Shown here: positions 11,702-23,400 of the stretch, piece by piece
Layout: each line of letters opens with the position of its first letter
Position numbering within the stretch: position 1 is the stretch's first letter
Program-made: the position numbers and the translations under genes
NCBI GenBank assembly: GCA_002270565.1
Contig: NQMI01000001.1
Span: 765,710-829,709 of the forward strand
Direction: 5' to 3'
From: Stenocarpella maydis
Lineage: Eukaryota > Ascomycota > Sordariomycetes > Diaporthales > Diaporthaceae
DNA: 64,000 nt
The notes under the pieces: generated by a model
Databases searched by the model: none
The model's input: the letters and a program-made list of their open reading frames with translations, nothing else
What the model was told of the DNA's origin: nothing

Positions 11702-12829
11702 TCAAAAAGCCCAGTTTTCATTGTCAATCATGTTGAAGGTAGTGACAATGTAAGGAAGGTGGGGGGGCTCGGTGCCCGAGCTGTCAGTGCAAAAGTCGAA
11801 CAAAACATTCTCATGTGTGTAGGCCGGATCGTAAAAGCACTGCGGCGGATGGCCGGGTCCCGCAGTCCACATCCAGAGCCTTCTGAGCTTTGACATGTCG
11901 TCAATGACCTCACTCATGTCGGTGCTGTCGCGATCAAACGTGACGAGGTTCAGATCCCAGGCGCAATCGCAGTCGAGGAAGTCAGAGACTAGACAGTCCC
12001 TAATCCCTCGGACCGGATGGTAATATCTGCATTCGCCGCAAAACTCCCGATAGGGTCGCGCGAAGACAAGCATGAGCTTCTTCAGGTCCGGAAAGTAGTC
12101 GAGGAAGTGAGCCTTGTCGGGGCGGCTCCAGTAGCCGAGCGTGATGCGCTGCGGCTGAGGAGGTTCAGCGGCCACTGACTCGGCACTGCTGTCTCCAGAT
12201 CCGCCGTTGCCGTCCTCGTAGTCGTGTTCTTGGTCGCTATCGTCGGTGTCGTCCTGGCTGGTCTCGTCACGCTTGGCAAGTGTGTACTCGTAGTAGATGT
12301 GAATGGCTTGAATGAAGTCAAGCGCGATGTTCTTGACGCGGTTGAGACCTCTCAGCCCATCAAGCGAAGGCGTGGACCACTCGACGGACCACTCGCGGTC
12401 AAAGAGCAGCACGTCCTCCGGTCCCCACCAGAGTCCAGTCTCGCCCTCGAGTCCAAAGACGAACTGTCCGTGGCCGTGCTGCAAAAGACACTGTCGGGAT
12501 TCTGCGCAGATCTGGGCGAGGATAGGCTGCGAGACCTTGGAGTCGAAACCGAAGACGAATCGGCGGTCATCACTACGACGCGGGTCCATCTGGGCACCCG
12601 AGCTTCTCGCCTTGAGGACTCTACGGCTGGGGATCAGAAGCTTCCAGGCCATGAGACGCAGCTCGGCCGGAAGACGGAATAGGCTTGTCTGGCCAACTGT
12701 GTCTTGCATCTTGATGAGAAGAGAGGTTAGCGTTTGCTAGGGGTTGAGTGGGCTACAGTGAGTTCAGGGTAAGCCGCATACCTTCCGCAAAGCAACGGCC
12801 TTGCCTGAATCACTGACTGCGGTGCTCAT
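11702..12829 (-). CDS. 2EXR-domain protein (paralogue 1)
   Basis: Two exons: 12829-12782 (16 codons, MSTAVSDSGKAVALRK) and 12709-11702, joined in phase over a 72-nt intron (GTATGC donor, CTAAC branch, AAG acceptor). The result is 351 residues. If only the second exon is used the protein starts at an internal ATG, 335 residues. The motif LFRLPAELRLMAWKLLIP (about residues 26-43) is the signature of the fungal 2EXR family, which resembles the F-box start. It is followed by 'AQICAESRQCLLQHG' and an acidic low-complexity loop (about 170-200, DDTDDSDQEHDYEDGN). Late in the protein is a cysteine cluster (EFCGECRYYH, DFLDCDCAW). The family is expanded in filamentous fungi and its function is unknown; a ubiquitin-ligase adaptor role is only an analogy. 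It lies head-to-head with its paralogue at 13789. Confidence 0.8.
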
Positions 12830-13788
12830 GTTTTTTGAGTGTATTTTGTCTCTCTGTCTTGGGGAAGGGAGATCTGAAAGGCAATTTCGGGATTTGTCGT
12901 CGTTGTTGTTGGCTGAAGCGGAAAGCTGGGGTGCAATATGAAGTCAGGCCTTGGAATGAGCTGGGAAGAGCCAGGATGTTTGCCTTCACTTGCCCAGTTA
13001 CTGCGGTGATTAGATAAAACACGATCTAATGAGTGTTTTCATAAATTCAAGTAGTAGCTTCATCACTTGCACGAGCTAGCTCTTTGGACATCGCACCACA
13101 CACCGAGCAATCTGCTCTTAGACTCCTTTCACTTTTGGCCACCAGTGACAGCGTAAACGACTTGTGGAAACAGGAGAATGGCCCAAACTTAGTCAACCTT
13201 CTTATCACATGGGACTGTTCAGAAAAACTGCAACTGAAATTTGCAGGTAGCCAGAGAAAACTCACTCGACCATTATGCTTCACCCACAGCCCTCCAAGAT
13301 ACAGTTATTACTACGCTGTCAACCGCCAACCAGCCTGTATAACAGAGAAAAATTGCAGGAAAAAACAAGCGAGTCACAAAAAAATCCTCTGCCACTTTTC
13401 ACACTCTCAGTTGTTGTCAAGATCGACCCGCCAACTTCATCGACAACGCAACATCAACAGACTTTTGGGAGCACCGCAGCTTGTGCTCGCCGTCTTGCAA
13501 AGCTCTCCAGAACAATTAGAGGCAAGTCTTGACACCCTCAGCTGAAACTGCGCGCTTTTCGCATGGGATTCTTTTGAAACGTGTTCTACAATTTTTAAAT
13601 GCTTGTTTCAAAGGTTCGTTTGCACACGTCGTTGACCGTCGACCTCACAGGAACCATCAAAGAGCTGTAGCCACGCAGGTCTCAGCCTCCGAGTCTCCCG
13701 ATCAACTTTCTGCAACCACTTCCAAACTCGGGCTGTCATCACCATCGTTCTCTGCCAACGCCCAACAAGCCGCAGTGACCAGTCGACC
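12830..13788. other. Shared divergent promoter of the 2EXR pair
   Basis: About 960 bp between the two start codons of the head-to-head 2EXR paralogues, so it presumably drives both. I see no other gene in it. Confidence 0.55.
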
Positions 13789-14956
13789 ATGTCTTCAATG
13801 GCCAACGCAAATGGCGGCGGCGACGACGCTGATGCCGACACCGAAACAAGGCGCGATGCTGGACCTCAGGCACACGACGACCTGAGCATCTTGAGCATTA
13901 TATATATCGACCACAAGCTTGACAAGTCGATTGCTGAACCCGTCCGTGATGAGACGGCCCAGAACACCCCCCGTCCCAAATTGACTTTCGTCTATGTGGA
14001 CCACCATCTTGATGGCTCGGTCCCGTATGCTACCGTGCAGAGCACAGACGGATTGTTTCGCCTACCTGCTGAGCTACGCTTCATGATCTGGGAGCTTATC
14101 CTTCCAGGAAAGCGACTCCTGCGCGCGCGAGCGTGGCATGGTTCTTCGGCGACCAAGAGACGTGAAGGCAGATGGTACTTCAGAGTATGCGACTGGGACT
14201 TTTGCAATCATAATTACTCTTGGCGGTTCTTTAAAATCCCGAATGCCCTTGCAATCTGCAAGGAGTCACGCCACGTTGCTCTCCGACACGGCTCATTCAT
14301 CTTTTCCCAACGCGGCAACAGCCGCGAGACTGGGACTTGGTGGAACCCCAAGCTCGATGTCCTTGGTTTCGATCGTTCATGGGACCTGAAGCTATACCCT
14401 TGGGCGCTTCATCACCTTGAGGGTCTCGAGCATGTCAAGAACATCGCAATTGACGAACAGCAAGCTTGGACCGTCTGCTACGAAGCAGGTTACAATGGGG
14501 AGCATCCCCTGGACATCCCTCGTGAACTGCGTGAGCCACTCGCTGAGATTCTAGTTCAGGAAGAGCAATGACACAGAGCATTACAATATGGAGTTCTTCC
14601 CGCATTTCCAGGAGATGGGAATCTACTTCTCTACGATTCATGAAGAACACTACCGGGACTGGATCGGGAACCGAGGTTGCCTCTTCAATGGGAAGTTCGT
14701 CCTCGATGAGGATGAATTCAGTGTCACGTTTCGATTGGGGAGCAACATGGAGACAGCTGTGAAAGAGCTAAGCCGATACCGAAGGCTTTGCAGGGAAACT
14801 TATGTGCAGGAGCCTGAATATCTGTGGGAGAATCTCATTTCTGGCCCGGTCTACTCCGTCAAGGATGATGATGTCGACATGGAAGCCATTGATCATTGGG
14901 AGGGAGCGGGCTTTGGGATGTGCCAGCAGGATCAGGACGAGGACGTCCCAATATAA
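13789..14956 (+). pseudogene. 2EXR-domain protein (paralogue 2), frameshifted
   Basis: The first frame (13789-14571, 260 residues) carries LFRLPAELRFMIWELILP (residues 89-106), the 2EXR signature, then 'ALAICKESRHVALRHG' and 'GTWWNPKLDVLGFDRSW'; the same order occurs in paralogue 1. It ends in EILVQEEQ and a TGA. Coding continues one frame over, from about 14570 to 14956 (HYNMEFFPHFQEMGIYF...FRLGSNMETAVKELSRYRRL), matching the second half of paralogue 1 (HFLDYFPDLKKLMLVF...STDMSEVIDDMSKLRRLW). One surplus base around 14561-14570 would explain it; no credible intron fits because the gap is too small. It is a recent frameshift, an assembly error, or a truncated but expressed gene. The N-terminus carries an extra duplicated motif (residues 35-47 and 65-77). 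Confidence 0.75.
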
Positions 14957-16562
14957 GCAGAAGGTTGAACAAATCGTCACACCTCAGACTGTCGGCTAAG
15001 TGGGAGATGCCATTGAAGAGCAGTGGTCAGGTAGCATGGAGCTGAGGAGTGTGAGTGGATGTGGCGATACGGGCCATCTGAGACGCAGATTCGCGTCGTC
15101 TGGATCGTACCGAGACTGAATACATTACAGACAAAACCCGAGCCAAAAAAAAGGACTGACTGCTGCGTTCTGCGAAGGAAGCAAACAAGGCAATGGCACA
15201 CCTGGCCCTGTCAGACCTTTTGAAGCCATCTGACTAAGACTCCATATTTAGGTATTCCCAGCTATCCGCCGACGAAAACACTGGGAAACGATGGCAGTCA
15301 TAATTCAATCTGAGAACTGCTTTACTTGACAACTGCCCATTCATAACCAAAAAAGGAAATACGGGCCACCTGGCGCATGAAGACCAGTCTCTTGATGTGT
15401 GCACAGGACTCGCTTTGAAGAGAAGTATTGATGTCTGCGACGGACGAATCGTGGATAAAGGCGTGTAGGCTGGTGGCCACTGGGCTCCTCTGATGACGCC
15501 ATCAACGCACTGCTGGTGAGGTGGGAGTAGTCCAGAAAGGTTTGTGTAATCCCTGAAAATATTAAGATTGAAACCGGAGGTTCGCACCCCAGAGGCGGAG
15601 GGTTAAAACCGACATTGAATGATACCTACCTAGGTACCTAGGTAAGTAATCCAATCAATACCCATACCTGATACCAACAAGAACGGCAGTGTCAAGACGA
15701 CCGATTATCCCGTCAGCAAGTCCTCCTCGGTCCGGCTTCGAATGCAGAAGCGTATAGAACTCCAAGCTCGCGGCGTTTTAGACAGACTTTCCGCCCTTGC
15801 GTGACGGTCTCTCAAGGCCCAACCCCCAAAGAAACCCCCAAACTCATGCTCCTTTCCTTTCATTCTGATAATCATAGTGAGAAAAGTACCTGCCACGTGG
15901 CCCATTTCATTATAAACCAAAGCGACTTCGTACCGAGCGCAATCCCAGTTCCAACCAGCACATTTGCTTTGACGGAACCTAGAGATTTCCCACCAAGGCC
16001 CAGCCCAGTTGCCGTCAGTAGTCAGGCTTCCAGCACGTTAGTCTTTTTCGTCGTCGAGGCCCTAGTATGGCAAGGGTATGAACCTTGTTCCTGCCTCTTT
16101 TATAGTAGTACCTCCCAATTTTCTTTTCTTTTCTCTTTCCACTATTGTCAAATAAGTACCCTTTCTAAGTTCACAAGGGGGTATTCGACCTTTCTGGTAT
16201 TCATCCAGAGTTTCCCTCCAGATACTTGCCGGATAGATGGCCCAGCTCTTGACCAAGTGATAACCCGTCGAGGATTATCCGACACATAGCGTGAGCCTAG
16301 CTCGTTTTGACATGAATGCCACGGTTCTTCCTGGTGAGCTTAATATGTGTCTCTCACAATACACCGACTGATATGCCGCCGTCAGGACTGGTGATGTCTG
16401 AGAGGGTGTGCAGTTTGCACATGTGTCGTCTGCAGCCTGTGATGGGGCAGTCACATGCTGTCAGCCACACCCACAGCACCCCGCCTCTATATAAACTCCA
16501 CTCCAGCCCAAGGGCCCACTGGGCCCTCTGGGCCCATACTTCTGTTTTAGAGTAGCTCCCTC
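14957..16562. other. Intergenic region
   Basis: No supported gene. Two overlapping TACCTAGGTA palindromes lie at 15627-15644. A pyrimidine-rich stretch near 16110-16145 is unremarkable. Confidence 0.55.
15627..15644. repeat. Overlapping TACCTAGGTA palindromes
   Basis: Two perfect copies of the 10-bp palindrome share two bases. The same 10-mer occurs at 2124, 54099 and 54875, always between genes. Confidence 0.85.
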
Positions 16563-18256
16563 TTAACTCAAATCGACGTATTTGAGCCCAACTGTCATGT
16601 CTCTGAAGGCTTTCGTGACACTATCTTCCTCCTCTTCATCTGCACGCACACCATTTCCGTTCTCGGCTGCGTGATCGGACGGCGAAGGCGCGGTAGACCG
16701 GTCATGATATGAAACGGACTGCCTGGTGGAGACGCCAGGCACATAATGGTTAACAGCGAGGTCATCATAGTGCAGGGACCAGGGGAGCCTGCAGAAGCCC
16801 TTGCCGCCGCGGAGCTTGCAGTCCGGCTTCTGGCAGAGATGTCCAGAGGTGCAAGCCGCGTTGCGGCACTTGTCCCGCCGGGGGCAAGGCAGAGACCTGG
16901 CGAGCCACTCGAGGGTGGGAATGAGGTCCTCATCAAGCGGGGTGTGGTCGTACTCGCACTGAGGGTTCGGACAGGAACCGGTCAGATGTTTAGCATTGCA
17001 GAGCCGCTGCGTCGAGGACCTGAGTTTGAGGCGGCTCTCGGACTCGGGGGTGGGCACGGGGATGTAAGCGTCTAGGCGCTGCTGGGAGGAATTGACGGCG
17101 ACATGACCGTCTAGGATTTCATCCCTCTTCGGCAGTTGGGCGAAGAGGTCGGCTTGCTGTAGGAAGCTTCGGTTGGAAGCGGCGTGAGGTTTAGCTGGCG
17201 AGTGATGGTCGGGCGTATCATGAGATTCACTTCCATTTCGCCAAGAAGCACGACCCAGCTTGGAGGAGGGTCTCACAGATAGAGGCGAGGGTGTGGGGCC
17301 GACGTGCAGGTTCTTGCAGTTCTCGCCGTACTTGCACCTTCCGACCGAGTAGAAGCTGCATATCTGGCTGGGCTCTGCGGGCTGGTTCCTGGGCGGAAGC
17401 GTGGCCGCATTGGTCTTGCCTACCATGGGCTTGGGGTACAACGTGTCCAACGCTGAGCCTGTTTGACGGAAGACGCCAGCCAACTCTTCGATGCCGAGGC
17501 CAAGCTTTGTGAACTCGTCGTGGAAATGAAGACCGGAGGTCCTGATGAGGGTGAAGCGGTCGCTCTGGCCGCGGTAGGCAGTGAGTTGTGAGACGTAGCC
17601 GGAGTCGTGGCAGGCGGCAAAATAAATGTGTTTACACTGGGCGTTTTCGGCATAGAGCCTGAGCATCTCGCGAAGCTTGAAGTCGGCATTCTCCTTGAAC
17701 TCGCCGGCGTCGACGAAATCGGTCAGGCCGTAGGACCTGTTGAAGTTTGCGATGAAGGGGGCTAGCGAGCGCTTGTCGGCGCCTAGGAGGTTAGCCTTGG
17801 CGAGTGTCTTGGACAAGCCGGCAACATTTGCATAGACGCGGACCATGGTCTCGCAGTTCTCCAGGCCCTTCCTCCTCTGGCTGGCCTTGATGGTGTCGTT
17901 GAGCAGCTTTGCGGCCCTCGCGCCGCCTTCTTGGCCGGCAATAACCACTTAACACCAGGGTCAGCGAGACTGAAGTGTGTTTGCAAAGCGGGGTTCGGGG
18001 ATTTGATCTTACAGCTGTCATCGAAGACGTAGCCGTCGGCATCGACAAGGACCAGCACGAAGGGGTTGCGTTCCTGGCCACGGGCCTGCTGCTTCCAGCG
18101 CTCTCTGGCCTCGCGTTCCTCCTCGTAGTCGCTCTTGAGGCGTCTGTAGTCGCCCAGGAGGGTCTCATATCGGGACAGGATGTCGTCGAGGGTGTTATCC
18201 TTGCGGTAGGCGGCCAGCTGGTTGACAGCGGCTTCAATATCCCGATCACCCAGCAT
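16563..18256 (-). CDS. CCCH zinc-finger protein with NYN-like N-terminus
   Basis: Two exons: 18256-18013 and 17947-16563, with a 65-nt intron (donor GTAAGA, acceptor AAG) that joins FDDS to LVIAGQEGGARAAKLL; product 542 residues. Residues about 10-50 are a coiled-coil-like helix (DDILSRYETLLGDYRRLKSD). Next comes VLVLVDADGYVFDDS and a long alpha/beta domain that resembles fungal DUF7923/NYN-like regions. A canonical C-x7-C-x5-C-x3-H finger is at about 278-296 (CSFYSVGRCKYGENCKNLH). Two further CCCH-like fingers sit near 398-416 and 436-451, followed by more Cys/His residues. Such proteins usually bind RNA. The in-frame region upstream of 18256 has no ATG before a likely intron, so I chose the ATG at 18256 (MLGDRDIEAAVNQL). 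RNA binding is inferred from the finger type. Confidence 0.82.
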
Positions 18257-19847
18257 GTCGGAGACGGTCTGTGGAGTTGGTACGGGTATGGGGGTGGCAG
18301 GTACCAGAGTGGGAGACGAGGCCAACGAGACAAGAGCGAAGTCAGCAGCTGAATCCTTACCCAGGGACCTATCTAGCCTTGTTCCACATGAGAGATATGG
18401 AACCCGATTTGTGTTCCTGAGCCTTTGACCCCAGCCTCGACATTGACCTCTGTACTCTCTGTCTCTCTCTCTGTGCTGCTTTCAAGGTCCCCGGAGGCCC
18501 AAGTCGCTGCCTTGTCGGTTGCCTTGGTGGTTTTGGTGAAGGGAAGTGAACTGAGACAAGGAGATGGAGTGGAGCCAAATTCTGAAGTTGTTGGGCGGGG
18601 CAGCGGTAATGGAGTAGCAACCCAGCATCATCACCACGTGCAAGCTGGGACTCTGCCTGTAGTGTGTGTACTCCGTATGTGTACGGCTACCTACTCCGTA
18701 CTTGGGATACTGTGGATTAATTACCCAGAAACGGAGCCCATCAAAACGGAGTAGATCAAAACAGAGCATAGCAAAACAGAGCATAGCAAAACAGAGCAGA
18801 GCAAGGAGAGAACACACGAGTCAGTGCTGCAGCAGCTGCGATCCCTGTCTCACCGTGTGACGGTCATAAGTGACGGTCATAGGAAGCTGCCTGGGTCACA
18901 CCGTGTTTACACAGTAGAATCGTAACAGCTCGTTCGGGACGGGCGGCATGGAGCCAAACCTGAGGCAGGCTTACACGTGTAAGCTCCAACTTTGCAAGGT
19001 GGGAGAAAAATGAGGCACGGAAATGAGACGAAAGTTCGAAACCTTGGGGGAGGGGAAATGCAAGCGGATAGTGTGCAGGATAACACCAATTCTTATGCCC
19101 AAACACAGACGCAGACATGATCTACACAATGCACAGTCACAGGATAACCATACCCTCCTCGTCTTATCAGCCGACTGGGCAGCTTGTGTTATTACCCTGC
19201 CACCAGAACAAGACATGATCAGTTAATTGAACCAAGAATCACAGATTTAGTTAAGTTTATGGCCAGCCCCATCAGTCAGTCAGTCAGACAAAAACGGTGG
19301 ACATTAGTACGTAGACATTAGAGCATGGACATTCAAACGTTGAGATTTAAACGTTGAGATCCAAACGTTGACCGTCGGCATGCAGACGAGACTGCGCAGT
19401 GGGAAGGAACCACAACCAGCAATGAATTACGCAACGCCAAGGCCTACATGCAAACTGTTGTGTTGAGAATCAGCAACTACCTTCACCAAGTGTACCAACT
19501 AATATGCATTCATTCCATCTGGCTTGAGAGCTTCAAGCTTGCATAATAACTGACATGAATGCACACTAACCAACAGCCCTGACAGCCCGGGCACCTCGGC
19601 CGGCCAGTGGCGCAGACCCCAACTGAAACGATCCACCCAAACCCGACCGTCACGTCAGTCACGTCCAGTCGACCGACCTCCCTCCTTTAATTCTCTAGCC
19701 TCAACCTCCACCCCCCTTTGTTCCTTCATCCCACGACCCCGACAACTCCCTCCAACAACCTCTAGCTGAGCAAGCACCACAGCCAGACCAGCTCTCGAAT
19801 CATTGCCCATCAACCAGAACACAGGCAATCAGCCACCCCGTCACACG
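18257..19847. other. Divergent intergenic region
   Basis: Region between the leftward CCCH gene and the rightward LysM gene. It carries TACTCCGTA at 18669 and 18692, a 15-bp tandem repeat at 18758-18802, and three AAACGTTGA units near 19335-19373. No supported gene. Confidence 0.55.
18758..18802. repeat. 15-bp tandem repeat, three copies
   Basis: Unit AAAACAGAGCATAGC three times, the last with one change. It lies about 500 bp upstream of the CCCH gene start. Confidence 0.85.
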
Positions 19848-20474
19848 ATGCCCTCCCGCTACACAGAACTCGATACCGACGATGAGCGTCTCCCCGAGGG
19901 CATGCTCCGCGTCGGCTATGACGCCGACACCCAGGTCTACACCTTCCGCGACGCAGATGGAAGCCTATGGGAGGGCCCGCCAGGCTCCCGTTACGGCCAT
20001 CTCACAAAGGTCTCGGACCCTCCCAAGCCACCCTCGAACCTCGACAACATCGACGTCGAGGCCGCCCACGCCGACCCCGACGCCCCGCCGCCATACGACG
20101 AGTCCGAGGCCGCACAGCCCTTCCTCGACCACGAAACCGCACGAAACAACCTGAGCCATATGTGGGCCGACGATGCAATGAAGAGGCACTGGCGCGCCGA
20201 GCTCATGCCCCTGCTGAACTTCTTCTTCATCCTGGCACTCTTCCTCATGGGCGTCTTCTGGTTCCTCGGCTGGATGGCAAAGTCCGGCCACATGGCTCAC
20301 AACTGCGCGCCCGGCAGCCACGGGCATCAGATCCAGCGCGGTGAGACGTGCTGGAGCATTGCCGACATGCACGGCATCGACGTCGAGAAGCTAAAGGCCG
20401 CCAACGACGGCATAACCTGTGACTTGCTGCGCGTCGGCAGTGCAATCTGTGTGCCTGCTATGCCCAAGGCCTAG
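19848..20474 (+). CDS. Membrane-anchored LysM-domain protein
   Basis: Intronless, 208 residues; the ATG at 19848 is the first in frame (an upstream open codon is TTG). Residues 1-120 are hydrophilic and begin MPSRYTELDTDDERLPEGM, followed by a 'GYDADTQVYTFRDADGSLWEG' region. A PPPYDE sequence (about 80-85) fits the PPxY motif bound by WW domains of Rsp5-type ubiquitin ligases. One transmembrane helix follows (about 121-143, LLNFFFILALFLMGVFWFLGW). The C-terminus (about 159-204) is a LysM domain: HQIQRGETCWSIADMHGIDVEKLKAAN...LRVGSAICVP, with cysteines that may pair. LysM domains bind chitin or related glucans. There is no signal peptide, so the anchor sets topology. The PPxY function is inferred. 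Confidence 0.85.
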   Translation: MPSRYTELDTDDERLPEGMLRVGYDADTQVYTFRDADGSLWEGPPGSRYGHLTKVSDPPKPPSNLDNIDVEAAHADPDAPPPYDESEAAQPFLDHETARNNLSHMWADDAMKRHWRAELMPLLNFFFILALFLMGVFWFLGWMAKSGHMAHNCAPGSHGHQIQRGETCWSIADMHGIDVEKLKAANDGITCDLLRVGSAICVPAMPKA

Positions 20475-23400
20475 GCGCAGGATACACTTGCCGTCAGAAA
20501 ACTTCGAAAGGCCTCCAAGAACGCTACTTGCCTGTGGATAAGTCAGTCGTTGGCTGATTGCGCCGACGTTCTTCCCTCTCTCTCTCTGTCTTTCTTTCTT
20601 GGTGATCATAAATACCACTTGGACTCTAGGCTCGGCGTTAGGAAGGCGTTTTCAATTCGATGTGCGTCGCATTACATATCAGCTACTCTGCCGCATGTTC
20701 TCATGGTCGTCAACAGTTGAGGAAACTTCGGGAAACAGCATGGAAAAGCAATTGCCTATCCCTCTGGGTGTGCCGCAGGCGCTAGAGCAAAGTGACATAA
20801 TGACCATCTTGGGTCTGCCATCAGCGTGCCCGGCCCCTCGGAGTGCCCCGGCTTGCAGACCGCCCTGCCGAAGGGCGTGATCATGGGCCTGGTTAGACGA
20901 GCCCTACTGGCACGCCACCGGGACGAGACTTGGCTATGCTTGGACGTACCCGCCCCGGAAAACCCCCGGCCAGCCTTGATGAGTGTCGTGTGTCCAGACC
21001 CGACGGGTCAGCATCGGATTCAAGTGTCACCTCGGTATGTGGGGCCGTCCTTGCGAGGAATGTTATGCTGTTGAGTCGACGGGCGTGGCGCCTTCTCGGC
21101 CCTAGCCCCAAGTGGCTCCGGAGCAGTGTCTTTCCTCGTCGGTGGGATCCGGGCGGTCCAGACCACGGGGTCGCCATTCCTCACCAAGGTCTGTGTATTG
21201 AAGGGAATGTATTCAGCTCAGCCAAATGGGAATTGCTGATCTTTACGCAAGCCGTAACTCGAGTGCTCTCCTGCAGGCTGGGTGCGTTGATCAGTCTAAT
21301 TTGGCCCCTGTGGCTGCGGACTATAGCCGTGTGAAAAGCAAGTCTGGAGGCCCCGTAGGCAGGGTGACAGCCATGATCCCTGTCATCGCCCATCTCTTGG
21401 GGTGTTGGTTTCTTGCCTCACCGCCGACGATCCGCAGCTCGGCGGCGTCTGTCAAGCCGAGACGGGGTGTCAAGCCGCGCAGTCACGATAAAACAAAAGC
21501 GCCGACGGCCTACAAAGTTGGCTTGGAACGACAGACGGCTGCTTTTCTGGACAATAGTTTGGCGTAATGCATGCTGAATCTTGCCACCGTGGAATGGCCA
21601 AGGCAGCACCGTATGGCTCCTATGGTTCCTTTCAGGCGGTGGCCCCCTTCGATGAAATTTGTTCCTGCAAGATAATGCAACAGGCGCATTCATGATATGA
21701 TTCTTTTCCCCAGGTCCTTTGCGCCTCGCAACTCGCCTAACGGTGGCCGCATAACCTCTCCCGCCTGCACTAATGTCGTCCGAGGGTCCTGGCAGCAGAC
21801 TAGTGCCGAGCTTTGGAGGGTGTGCTCGGTCAGTTGAGGTAGGGAAGTCTGCCAGGTCGTGTGGTCGACGGGGAAACCAATCATCTTACACGGTTGTCGA
21901 TGCTGTGGGGTCAATTTCAACTTCACAGCTCAGCCGGACCTCAACCTGCCGCCCAGCAATCCTCCAGGTGGTTCTGCAGATCTTGGTTGGGCAGCCGATA
22001 GGGAATTCGGAGGAATTGCAAAAAATCCCCGACCCTGCAATCGCTCTGAGGTTCTCGTATACCGCGATGGTCGTGTTCGGTGGGCCTTGCGCTGAGACAT
22101 TCCCCTTACGAGCCAGACAATAGCCATCTACCTGCAGAGATTGAACCCGTCAGAGACAGGCTTTCGGACTCTAGGTGTCTCACAACATTCCGAACACGAT
22201 ACACCGTACTTATGCAAGAGCCCCAAATGGCCGAATTAGGGGGCGCGACGGAGGGCGGCTGGAGGGCGGAAAAGAAAAAAAAAGCAGAGCAAAAGCAACT
22301 ACGGCTCATGCATTGGCGCTGAGGCTAAGCGGGGGTCTTTGATCGCATTGTGCGAGATGAGGTGCCTATGGCCTGCTGCAGCGTGCACTGCAGCATGCAC
22401 ATCGGTCTAGAACCCCCCTGGGGCGTCACACGCCGGCCGATGCCATTGAGAGGTTATCGATAGTTGGCGTCGTACAATGTGGCTGATCACGCGGAGTCGA
22501 CGACACCCAGTGCTACGCTCCACTCTGCCTCGGCTTCGATCAATACACCAGCGTTCTTGGGACCGGGCGTCTCCGAAATACCACCAGTTCTCCCTGCGTC
22601 GAGGCCGCGGGTTTATTGGAGATGTCAAGTCCAAAACTTAGCGGTCCTTGTGTCCATCAATCGAGACATGCCGGCGCATGTGGCAGCCTCGGATAGATCC
22701 CAGGCCGTATCTTATCGAATCACATTTCCGTCACCGCCAAGGGCCCTCTCAGCGGCACCTCTATATTGTCAGACATTTTTTTTTTGGCCGAAATGGGTCT
22801 GATTTCCCAATACCGCAGCCCAGTGTGGACTCGATTTGGAATGTGATGTGATCTGGAGATTGCGCGTGTAACCGCCTCCCAGGGGTCCACTGCAAGGTGA
22901 CGTCTCCTATGGAACCATCTCGGCCGAACAGGGTATTTGTGCGACTTCTGGGGCTCTAGAATCTAGGCCCAAGCCTCGGGGCTTTACCTCAACTTATGCA
23001 ATGGAGTTGTTGCTTGGGTATCTGGCGTCGACCCCGAAAACTAGATTGATAGGCACCACGACCACACATCCAATTCGTCTGTCAAATGGGCAACCCCTGT
23101 CTCACACCTGTCAATTATGCATTGATCCTTACTTCATTCGAACATGCAGGACACTCGTTCAGCAAGATTAAGATCGAGCCGGACCCACGGCTTCGGTATC
23201 TGGGACTGCAGGACAGTCCGCGCCTCCAGCTGTACCCGCCGGTATCCGCAGCAGGATATGAGAACACAAACATGGAAGAGCTTCTCCTGAGACCGCAGAA
23301 GGTGCCGCGCGGCTTCGAGAAGCTTGCAGGGCTTCCGTGAGTGTCGTTCTCGAAGGCTCCCGCAAGGCGGCAGGCGTTGCGTGGCTTTCCTTGACCGTCG

